From: Branchiostoma belcheri
Taxonomy: Eukaryota; Chordata; Leptocardii; Amphioxiformes; Branchiostomatidae
Direction: 5' to 3'
Assembly (NCBI RefSeq): GCF_001625305.1
Contig: NW_017803932.1
Coordinates: 2,649,710 to 2,713,709 of the forward strand
Length of the DNA: 64,000 nt
This document shows positions 32,941 through 43,645 of this stretch, in pieces; the stretch's first letter is position 1, and each line of letters begins with the position of its first letter. The notes below the pieces were generated by a model. The model did no database searches. It saw nothing but the letters and a program-made list of their open reading frames with translations, and was not told the origin of the DNA. Position numbers and translations under genes: made by a program.

Positions 32941-35900
32941 TTGTGTTTAGAAATCCCCCACCTACATTGTACATCTGCTTGGAGACAGCCGACAGCTGGA
33001 TATAGCCGGGGGGACCCCATAATGGGATGGGATCAAATGACGTTACATTGAGGGATTGTACTATAACTTCAGCAGGGGGAGGATAGGTTGGGCATATGTC
33101 AGGGTATTTTCTACGGCCACACCAAGTAATTGCTATGGATGACGTCCACTGGAGACCTTAAATCTAATTACCTTAAATTTAAGGCAAGCGCGCAATAAAA
33201 ACACGAAGGGCCGAAAAACGAGATGCCTAGATTTGGAATATACTAACTGTAGAAGTACAAATGTTATGACACAAAGAACACAAGAAACAAGTCTTCTATT
33301 TGTCATAAAGACAAATTAACAAAACAGCAGTAGTCACCCTGTTCTGATTCTTTCCTTTATAACATCTTCTCTTATTATATTTTGCGGCGCTGTCGTGACA
33401 CTTTCAACACAGTAAGAATTTCTTGAACGTTTTTTTTCCAGTAACAGTCCAAACTCAAATAACGTAGGGGGGGTGGGGCTAACACGGGTGACGACGCATC
33501 TGTATAATCTGCGGGAAACCGTTTCAGGGTGTTCTGTACCATAAAAATAGTACAGAGATTCTTTTGTTCTTTAGACCAAATTGATTATTAAAAAGAGTGA
33601 AGAATACGCATATTAATTTCTCTAGAACGATGTACCTCTGACGAAGACATGAGATCTCCGACCTCTAGTTCAAAATTGTTGTCAGAACACTTTGTTATTT
33701 CTTACTTATTGTCTATTGGTTACTCGCACCGCGCACATCGATATACTGATCCCGAGTCAATGACAACGGGATTTTGTACGTCTTTGCCCAGCGTGAGGCA
33801 TTATTCCCATTCTATAGAAATTTAACGTCAGAGTGGATTATTGGGTCGAGGAATAGATGATAAATAAGAAATGAAATATCTCAAGGCTCCGGAAAAATAT
33901 CTATATTTGGCGCTGCATTTCTCTTGAACAGTGTACAATACATACCTAGGCTTTAGCCGAATGAATGTCGGGTGAAATAAGTAGATCTATACACAAATCA
34001 TTAAGCTACATGACAGCGTTTCCTTCTTCTAGTTTCTACAACTAGTTATGGCTGCCATTTTCTTGTTATAATAAGTCTGCGTTGTCTGGAAGAATAAAAC
34101 TCAACTCGTGTACTCTGGAACTTCCCAACTCTGGCTGTCTGACAGGGATGCAAATCGGCTCCAACTGTCAGTTCGGTTAGGACGCAATCCCGATCACCCC
34201 CTCCCTCAGGAGACAAGCCGTCTGCTCTCTCGTGCAGTACAGTCTGCTTCACCTGTCAATCAAAACCCCTCATGTCGGAAGAAGTACTCTCCAACCCTCC
34301 CTTGACATTTCAGAAGAGTTCGCTGCGTCCATTTTTATTTCAGACAACGTTTAATGACATTTGGAGAAACATCTTGACACGAGATTTAGCTCACACGTGC
34401 TGTGTTTTCGTGACATTGAAGATAGCAATTTCTGTAATAGTCTTGTGTCCAGACCTTGTGTCTGTTAGCTTGCTACAAATAGCGGGCTATGTGTCCCATA
34501 AACTTCTAGTTTATCTGTTGTCGAAGAGCTGATCGTATCTTGCTGGGCTTTCTCCGACGAAGTGCAATTTTAGCTTTTTTCCATGCGGTATTAAAGAAGG
34601 CTTGCTATAAGCGAGTTACTCTCATTTAGGCAATACTTTTACTTTCTTCATAATCCCTTTCGTTATTGTATTGGAAGAGTTCACATATTTTTCACCTGGC
34701 CAGAATGCACAAACTTGAAAGAATGAATCACCAAAACTGAGCCAGCTTTTACATTACAACTTGTTAATCTCCAAGTAGAGGTTTAGGCATCGGCTTATTT
34801 TTTCCGTGTTTTAGGCGATTGTATCGGGTTTTTGTACCGGTATTTTTTTTTCGCCCGTGAGAGTTGGATACTGTCATGCCGATTTCCTTCTGTATTGCCA
34901 ATTTGATATTGTCCTTGCATTTAATTTGTAGCCACGAAAAGATCTACTTTGAGATTAACTTCTTGTCAGAGTCAGACGACAGCCTGTGACACATTTCCTT
35001 TGGCGCGCCGGGCGGTCACGTGACGTGCAGGTGTCCCCTCACAATCATGACAGGTGCAACGACCTCTGCCTGTCCCGCCAGCTTGTCCGCGGACCCGGGG
35101 GCTCTCCGAGAAGATTGAATCCTAACCCCTTGTATAGCCCGTAATTGCTTTGGACAATACCCTTGACAATGTTACCCACTGTTTCATGACAAGGGTCTCT
35201 TTCAAGCCTCTAAAAGGTAATAAGGTTTATCGAGGGAAGGACAAAAAGGGAACAACTGAATGCGGTAGCGGGATAGGAGACTGGAGTATTGTTCGTGGCT
35301 AATTCGGCACGTGCCGTCGCGTGCACGGGGATAATTTCGCGGGCTCACACCGAGGGACGGGCCGGCGCAGCCGAGAGCTGTACCGCCGAGGGGCAAGTGA
35401 CGTGATTTATCGGTGTCAAGAGGCGGTGTTAGAGGTTAATGTCGTGTTTTGTGTGAATCCCCATCGCCAAGCCGCGGTTACCACCGCACGAAGCTACAGC
35501 ACAGATAGCGTGTGTAGACCAGAACAACGCGGAGGTTAAAAGTGCCGTACTGTGGAGATATGGGAATTACTGCACGACAAACTTACATCTGTAACGACAT
35601 CAAAGTCACCTTTAGTGAGCGGTAATCTCCAAGTAGACGCCAGGGCCAAAGAGGCACTTGTCACAGCTTATCAATCGTCGTTCATAGTACCTGCAAAAGA
35701 TGCGACACACACAGAAAAGTATACTTGGGAACAAATGTCTACCTCCCTGTTACATCTACTTGGTTATTGATACACAGATTTCAGAGCAAAGTCACGTAGA
35801 CACGACAAGCATGCTTCGCTCAATTTTGTCAAACTTGGTAAGAAAGTTGATAACTCTATACGCTGCATTCATATGCCTCTTTGAATATCAATTCTACATC

Positions 35901-36480
35901 ACGTGTGCTCTACGTGAAATGACAGAAAACCTGCGATTTGCAACACATCAGCACAATAGAAAAGTGTGAGAGGTACAAACATATTTCAAAGCGACGCAGT
36001 GACAAATGACCCCTGTGTCAAAATGATGGACAAAATGACCCCTTGTTTCCCTCCCCAATCATTACTAATATCCGGAGGTCAGTTGGGCCAAGTTTGGATA
36101 CAGTATATACAGTAAGAAAAACGCACCATACGGCGCAGTAAAGTTGCGCCCATATTGAACGTTAACAGACCTCCCATTCCAGTCGTTTTATGGGCAGTTT
36201 TCTTCATTTGGGAGGGTTCGATTGCTTCCGGGGAAGCTAACACGTATGGATTGCCCTCCTCGCGCCAGGGCTATGCGGGGTAGGCTCATTTTTGCCGGGT
36301 CACTTGGGTCGAATGGGGCATATGGACAGGGCGATTGAGATTGATTCTCGCGGGTGTTCTGTATCACCGGTGTTAAATCGCCTGCGAACGGCGGCTTCCT
36401 ATTGGCGCAAGGAACCCCTTTCTCCGCGCCAAAGTCATCTCCCCAAATTTAAACGCATCTTCTTTTCCTACACATTAAAA
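32941..36480. other. Intergenic, no gene seen
   Basis: Open frames here are short and without recognisable domains. A GTCACGTGAC palindromic E-box lies at 35015-35024 within a GC-rich stretch (34995-35110). Otherwise nothing can be supported. Confidence 0.4.
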
Positions 36481-36499
36481 ACGCTCCATCGCCGAAAAT

Positions 36500-36560
36500 G
36501 TGGCGTGTAAATGTTGGCGAGGGTTGGCGCTAGTTGGCGGAGTTTGCCGACAGATGGCGA
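36500..36560. promoter_or_regulatory. Cluster of TTGGCG words
   Basis: TGGCG or TTGGCG recurs five times between 36500 and 36560 (near 36501, 36513, 36523, 36534 and 36555), about every ten bases, beside a GC-rich segment with two more TTGGCG/GCGCCAA words (36400-36440). E2F or NFI half-sites would look like this. It is a word-level observation only. Confidence 0.3.
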
Positions 36561-36874
36561 GGGGCCGCGCAAAACTCCCCGAGGCTGTTGACTCCTCACT
36601 ACCGTCACCACGGACAGAACATAGCGGTCAGTCGGGCATAGACAGATCGAGAAGTGGGCAGTTCGGATTAAACATTGGAGTGTCCACTTCAACAAATCTC
36701 ATCCGCGTGTTTACCGTGCGATTTTGCGCACGTTTTTACCCGGAGGGTTTTTAAAGAAAGCTAAGCTTTTCGAATTCAAGTTTAATGCCTTAGGCAAACA
36801 TTATGAGCTATTGCTATACTCATACGAATTCGTTCAGTATAGCCAAGTTTGGTTTAGAATACCGTGAACTGGAA

Positions 36875-36892
36875 TCCCGGATATATCCGGGA
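36875..36892. other. Perfect 18-bp palindrome
   Basis: TCCCGGATATATCCGGGA is its own reverse complement. It stands alone in ordinary sequence. It could be a protein dimer site or the remnant of inverted repeats. Confidence 0.6.
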
Positions 36893-37422
36893 CCCGCTGC
36901 TTAAGGGTTAAAACAAGTTCTGTACAATTAAACGTACGTTCAAATCCATTTATTCATCTTAGAAAAAAAGAGTGCATGTAACTTACTCAATATGAGGCAT
37001 GTACTAACTTTAAGAAGGTGTCTGTACAAAAATATAATATGTACCATCTTCTGCCACACTAGTACTACAGGCAGTCAGTTGTACAATGTAGGTCTGATGA
37101 TCTAACGTCTTTTGAGACGCTGTACGACGTGGCAAGACATCCCTAAGCTTATGAATGAGACGTCTTGGATATGTGCCACCTTGTTACTCTCGTTAGCAAA
37201 GTCAGTGTGAGTCTTCACTTCGGCTCTCGGATTGTTGGGTGAGGTTACTCCAGTGTGCACCAGGTATAACAGGAGAAAAATGTGCTTGCGGGCGATCACA
37301 TGTGAAGATATCATCAAATAGTTATTCAATATTTATTTCTGAGAAACATTTACACCGCTAAATATCACAATATGTGAAATATTCATGATGATTAGTAATC
37401 TATATGTTTTCACAGGCATCCA

Positions 37423-37466
37423 TGTCTGATATGATAGTCGGACCTGTCTGATATGATAGTCAGACC
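37423..37466. repeat. 22-bp tandem duplication
   Basis: Two units of TGTCTGATATGATAGTC plus GGACC/AGACC lie head to tail. They differ at one position. Confidence 0.85.
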
Positions 37467-37601
37467 TACTCTGCGATGTTACGTTGTCGGTCCGAATGGC
37501 CAAGCAGTTACTGGGGTGGAAGACAGCCATGTTTCTGTATACACCTGCATGCACTCCTAACCTACGTTTGGCTGTCATATAGGTATAACTAGTCAAACAG
37601 C

Positions 37602-37658
37602 TAAACAAACAAACAAACAAACAAATAAACAAACAAACGAACAAGCAAGCAAGCAAAC
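37602..37658. repeat. (AAAC)n / (AAGC)n microsatellite
   Basis: About fourteen tetranucleotide units, AAAC passing into AAGC near the 3' end. The translated ORF through it on the minus strand is a repeat artefact. Confidence 0.9.
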
Positions 37659-39919
37659 ATGCTATGAACTATACATGTATGCATTGATACCCTCTACGTA
37701 CCTACTTCAAGATGACTTTAGTTTAGCGCTGTCCATCTCTAAACCCGGTGTTCAGCACCAAGGACGGGGCTGGGCATGTTTCTTGTTATGTGCTGATGAC
37801 ATGCCCGCAAAGGCAAGGAATGGCTTTGTTTTTAACTGTATCGACCCAGAGCATTTATTATGGTACTGAACCCCATCACATTTTCAAGGTCATTTTCTAA
37901 TAAGAGCAATGGTCCACGGGTCGAAAGTGCTGGAAAAGTCAAACTTTTGTCGTCTTGCCGCATACAGTTTGAAAACTTTATTAGGTAACTGACCGCGCCA
38001 GATATAACGTTAATAGTTCACGCTCTCTGAGTCTGCTACAGTTGACCTTAGTGATAAACAACCGTCTGGCTCTACCACTCTCGCACCATAGTAAAACAGA
38101 AAAAAATAGTCGGACCGGCCAGAATTGCAACGCGTCGTCTGCTACAGGGAATTGGCTCCCTCGCCATCTGGCAGGGCCTCTACAGACACATCTTTCAACC
38201 CTCACGGTCCAGACGGCCGGATAGCGCGGTACGGCCGGGCGGGCGCACTCGGCTGGTACCGTAAACTTACCCGAGACCTAGCTATCATTCTACTTCAGTC
38301 TAGGAATCAAGGCGTCTTGCGGGGTCGTTAAACTACAATAGATCCTATACTGCTCAACAGAAGGGGACGTCCGTAAGCCCTGCCCCACCGCCCATACTAG
38401 TCTAGTCTCCAGCGACACAAACAACGGGTCCATATGCGGAAACAATGGATCCCTCGTCATTGCCGACCGTTGGGCGTAGCAGGGGCCTTTCTGTAGGGAG
38501 AGATTTACTACCTTGCCATTGTCTTTAGCGGCAGGAGGTTTTCTTGTGTGGCGAATTGGCCGCCATACAGGCTTTTCTGAGGCGATAACTGTAGTCAGTA
38601 TTTGGGTCTATACGTCCATATGGTTCTAGCCTTTTATCGCCTGGTCACAATAAACAGAATGGTACTAGAGTGTATTCTTCAAGTGCACTTAAAGAACAAA
38701 GGGTATACACACGACGTGGTTAGGAGAAAATTAGACAACGTCAAGAGAATCTGATTACTTTTTGTGTGATGACGTTATAAGAAATATCTACTCTGAAATA
38801 CTACGTAGTGAATACTGTGTAACAACATATTACCACAAAAAATAAAAATCTTATTGTTAGGTTTTTGTCAAAACTTACTTTTACAGTTAGCAGTAAGGAA
38901 ACAAATACCTGCACAATACTGTAAGTTTGTTCATTACAAAGTAGGGTTAATTATTGTGTGTAATAAAGCTAACACTAAGGCCAAGATTCACGCTTTCCAA
39001 ATAATATACGCGAATCATGGTCATTTAACAAAGCGTAGGAGCTCTAAGCCGAAAAATATATCCCTCACATCTACATACATGGCCCATTTACATCCTCACA
39101 GTACGCTGGCCCAATTTCGTTATTGCGGATAGTTTTTTGGGTGCCGCTTCAATTTACAGGGACCACTAACGAATTACACCCAGAGTCCCCGTCCGTCTGT
39201 TGTGTGGAATGAATAACTGGCGGGCAATGGAGCGATGGGAGATCTCAGGGGGCAAAACACTTCACTTCACTTTCCCCTGCACCGCCCCAATGGCCCACAA
39301 TAGGCCCGTTATTCGCGACCTTTTTTGATGGTAATGCCCACGTGTTGTGCGCCCCCGCCAACAAATTGGAAGGTCACGTGTGGCCATTGTGTCGCCTTCC
39401 GCCCTATACATCATCATCATTATACCGTTATTAGTTTTATTAACTACGCCAGAAGACATTATCCAAGTCGTGCCTTGAGCCGGTAATGTCGTTTGACTGC
39501 GTCAAATGTGAGAGGGGCTGGGAGATGACCGAGGAAAGATGCGGCAGCGCAGTTGCACCTGGAGCCCTGACAAAAAAATGAGAAAAAAGAAAACATCGCC
39601 GCCTCCCTCGCCTTTTAAATTCTCATTACACATACCACCTTAAGCTGTGGCTAAAGAGAATTCAAACGTGTATTTTATGACCTAACATGTAGACTACGTT
39701 ACATATATATCAAGACTAAGTCGGTTGAGAAAGAAATTATCTATTCGTTTGTCTTTTCCGAAAAATAATGCAAAATGTTGCGGAAAGGTGGATTTTAGAT
39801 ACTTTTCAATGTTTATTTATTATCAGTCTTAGGAATAAATACCTGTCGAGATAACCTTTGTAGTTTTGAAAGTGGACAGGTTGACATTACTCATATTGTT
39901 GACCCGGGGGCAATCGGTG
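37659..39919. other. Intergenic, no gene seen
   Basis: No frame with a recognisable domain on either strand. Short GC-rich pockets at 38100-38270 and 39260-39380 are the only compositional features. Confidence 0.4.
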
Positions 39920-41699
39920 ACACTGGTAGTTATTTTGTACCAAAATAACGCTCGGCTCGGAACTGAGAATCTCCAGTACATTCAACAATAACCATCGTTT
40001 ATCTGTATACTAGAGGGAACATATATTAGCATTTAGGGAGTGTGTTGTGACCCGAGCTACAATTTGGCCACTACTACGAGTAAGGGCGATGAGTAGCCGT
40101 TATAGCAGTTTCATATTACTGTAGCTTCTCCAGTTCGCCCGTTAAATCAACGCATCATTAGCTTATTGATCGTGTTTTGCAGTAAATGACAGATGGTCAT
40201 CAAGATGTGTTATAGTTCTGTGAAAAAAAACGCAGCCCAAGTCATCAATGGACAGACCAGAAACTTGGGTGAAAACTACATCGTATTCGTATATATAACC
40301 GTTATATATTTTTTTTCGACATATATATGTGAAGAGTTAGACATGGAACACAAACTAAGAGGTATATGTGTGTACCCCTTTCTCTAAAGTATTTGGTGTT
40401 ACTGTGCGATTTTCTCTTTCTTCGTAAACATGTTGTATACATGTATTTTTTTGGAGGACTTTTGAGAAAGACGCCATGCCAAACCTTCTGTAGACGTTAA
40501 AGTTCTCTTTGCTCTCACAATGTAATTGGTAGGTAAGAATATTGCATGGATTTGTTCTCAAGCTTTTTGATATCACCGCGGATATTACACGGCTGTGTCT
40601 TTACTTTCACAATAAAGACTGCAATACCCGCATGGTCAATTCTACATATGTGAATCCTACTAAAGCTAAGGTCCCAATTACGCCGGTGCCCGTCGGGGAT
40701 GTAGCCCCGGCTGGCCCCGGCCGGGTTCAGGAGTCGAGCGGGCATCGGCTGTCGTGGTCACAATTAAAAGTTTCCTTCAGTAGCATTTTGTTAGAAATTT
40801 TGTCACCCTCTTTGGTCGGTATCCGGCAGGCACCCGGCAGGTACCCAGCAGATTCTCTGACGATGTCTTGTATTGATCTATACGTAATGCAGAATTCACG
40901 TATTTGTTGTGATCATTTGATCTGTGAGGTCACACATTTTACCCGGGTTTACGAAGTACACACCTTTATTCTGTTCATCTGGTCTGTGACCTAAGAAATG
41001 TGTCCCGGTGGAATGCCGGCAACCGGAGGGGTACCTCTCGGTGTTCTCACGATGAGGTCACGGCGTCTTTTTGTCAGCGGGGCCCGGGTAGAATTTAACT
41101 CAGAATTAAATTCTTATCGGGGCCCCGACGGGCCAAAAAATAGCCCGGTAGCCGCAGAGTGCCCCGCGGGGCCACGTCGGGGTCCCGCCCGAAAGTGGTA
41201 AAAAACAGCCCGGGAACTACCCGCCAGGGCCCCTTTTCCCAATTGGGACCTTAGCTTAACGCTGTTTCTTCTTCTTCTTCAAATGACCGCAATGTAACAT
41301 TTTTCGCCTAAAAATTTGAAACATTCACAAGGTCATGTGAATGCTATCTACAACGGTTTTAAGCATATGTCCATCATTATTTTGTATTTCTCACCTGCAT
41401 GTGCAAAACAAGCTGCATATGGTGTATTTTAAGTTTTTTTATATAATTTTTTTTTCGTCGATACGTTTGAGCATTAGTCGCCTTAGCTCCAAATGCCGAC
41501 GAAACAAAAACAGCACAATTTTCTCACCGCGCGGCTTAGCAAAACAGAGTTAGCAAAACAGCAAAAACGCCGGAGGACCTTTCTGAGCAGAAAATCTTTG
41601 TTTGTGAGACCTGGAGTCATTAGGCCGCAGAGTTAAACCCGGCAAAGTGGCGGGTAATCCGCCGGAAAGGGCAACAGTAAATGTCAGAACCATTTCAGA
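39920..41699. repeat. Allelic overlap, left copy (carries the MITE)
   Basis: Starts at ACACTGGTAGTTATTTTGTA and ends at CCATTTCAGA next to an N run. It matches 41720-42916 from the first to the last base except for a 596-bp insertion and small indels. The topology is that of two haplotype contigs overlapping but not merged. Confidence 0.85.
40664..41256. mobile_element. 593-bp MITE, PIF/Harbinger-like, with 16-bp perfect TIRs
   Basis: The terminal inverted repeats AGCTAAGGTCCCAATT (40664-40679) and AATTGGGACCTTAGCT (41241-41256) are exact complements. A TAA target duplication stands on both sides (40661-40663 and 41257-41259). The other copy has the clean empty site CTACTAACGCTG near 42465. 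A 3-bp TWA-type duplication is the habit of PIF/Harbinger elements. The interior is GC-rich with repeated GGCAGG/ACCC words and no transposase, so it is non-autonomous. Confidence 0.8.
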
Positions 41700-41719
41700 N
41701 NNNNNNNNNNNNNNNNNNN
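41700..41719. other. Assembly gap, 20 N
   Basis: A twenty-N run, the same length as the one at 24988-25007, suggesting a fixed placeholder. The flanking sequence is duplicated across it. Confidence 0.95.
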
Positions 41720-42916
41720 ACACTGGTAGTTATTTTGTACCAAAATAACGCTCGGCTCGGAACTGAGAATCTCCAGTACATTCAACAATAACCATCGTTT
41801 ATCTGTATACTAGAGGGAACATATATTAGCATTTAGGGAGTGTGTTGTGACCCGAGCTACAATTTGGCCACTACTACGAGTAAGGGCGATGAGTAGCCGT
41901 TATAGCAGTTTCATATTACTGTAGTTTCTCCAGTTCGCCCGTTAAATCAACGCATCATTAGCTTATTGATCGTGTTTTGCAGTAAATGACAGATGGTCAT
42001 CAAGATGTGTTATAGTTCTGTGAAAAAAAAACGCAGCCCAAGTCATCAATGGACAGACCAGAAACTTGGGTGAAAACTACATCGTATTCGTATATATAAC
42101 CGTTATATATTTTTTTTCGATATATATATATGAAGAGTTAGACATGGAACACAAACTAAGAGGTATATGTGTGTACCCCTTTCTCTAAAGTATTTGGTGT
42201 TACTGTGCGATTTTCTCTTTCTTCGTAAACATGTTGTATACATGTATTTTTTGGAGGACTTTTGAGAAAGATGCCATGCCAAACCTTCTGTAGACGTTAA
42301 AGTTCTCTTTGCTCTCACAATGTAATTGGTAGGTACGAATATTGCATGGATTTGTTCTCAAGCTTTAAATTTTTGATATCACCGCGGATATCACACGGCT
42401 GTGTCTTTACTTTCACAATAAAGACTGCAATACCCGCATGGTCAATTCTACATATGTGAATCCTACTAACGCTGTTTCTTCTTCTTCTTCAAATGACCGC
42501 AATGTAACATTTTTCGCCTAAAAATTTGAAACATTCACAAGGTCATGTGAATGCTATCTACACAACGGTTTTAAGCATATGTCCATCATTATTTTGTATT
42601 TCTCACCTGCATGTGCAAAACAAGCTGCATATGGTGTATTTTAAGTTTTTTTATATAATTTTTTTTTCGCAAACTTGATACGTTTGAGCATTAGTCGCCT
42701 TAGCTCCAAATGCCGACGAAACAAAAACAGCACAATTTTCTCACCGCGCGGCTTAGCAAAACAGAGTTAGCAAAACAGCAAAAACGCCGGAGGACCTTTC
42801 TGAGCAGAAAATCTTTGTTTGTGAGACCTTGAGTCATTAGGCCGCAGAGTTAAACCCGGCAAAGTGGCGGGTAATCCGCCGGAAAGGGCAACAGTAAATG
42901 TCAGAACCATTTCAGA
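41720..42916. repeat. Allelic overlap, right copy (empty MITE site)
   Basis: Begins with the same base as the left copy and stays collinear through to CCATTTCAGA, after which it continues into unique sequence. No gene is seen in either copy. Confidence 0.85.
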
Positions 42917-42932
42917 CGACACCGAGAGTCCC

Positions 42933-42946
42933 GTTGCCATGGAAAC
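42933..42946. promoter_or_regulatory. RFX X-box-like site
   Basis: GTTGCCATGGAAAC matches the palindromic RFX consensus (GTTGCC, spacer AT, GGNAAC) except for one base. It lies in a GC-richer stretch (42917-43110). No start of a ciliary gene can be seen beside it, so function is speculative. Confidence 0.45.
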
Positions 42947-43539
42947 GGCGAGGGAAGCGACTCTGTGAAACGCGACACTGAGTATGTGGATATCCGCGCT
43001 GTTGATAGTCTTTGAAATGACGCCCCGGGAAACGCACCTGGAGGGATCTGTGGTATTTGGGACGGTTTAAAAAGCCGAAGGGAAAATGTAACCGTGCTGT
43101 CAATCTTGTCGTACGGGGCTTTTATGACAGGCAGTTGGGGGCCATATTTAAAATCCCCTGTGGGAAAAACAAAACTTGTTCGTAATTTTTTTTTCAACAG
43201 AATCAATATAATCAATAGGCAAACAAAAATACTTGTTTATCGTAGGCAAAATTTAACAGCCTACTCCTAAAACGTGATGCAAATAAAACGAATGGTTCTC
43301 AAACTATTTTGCTATCTCAAACTGATGTTGATTACACACAATGTATGTACTTTATACATGTTTTTCCTTTCCCACATACATAGTTATGAAGAATAAGGCA
43401 CAGTCTTGCCATTAAGTCCCGTGCGACTTTCACTGCCAGGCAAACATCAAAACGTATAGCTGCTCGCTTAACCTGGACTAGCGACGACGTGTGATACAAA
43501 ACTGATTCATGTCATGTTGTAGAATATAGTATAATGTTA

Positions 43540-43645
43540 GAAGTAGATATAGTCTCACATACCACTGTACTTTCTTTCTATGTTGTTTGTAACTGCAATT
43601 AGCCTTCGGGCAAGTATTTGCAATAAACTTTCAATATTCAAACAA
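43540..43645 (+). mobile_element. Possible 3' end of a CR1/L2-like non-LTR retrotransposon
   Basis: The segment ends with ATTAGCCTTCGGGCAA, able to form a small hairpin, then TTTGCAATAAACTTTCAA. Such hairpin plus AATAAA tails are common at CR1/L2 3' ends. There is no coding part, and the call rests on this short pattern only. Confidence 0.3.

Noticed and set aside
40542..41201. ORFs of 150 and 67 residues
   Set aside because: They run through the MITE and have no recognisable domain.
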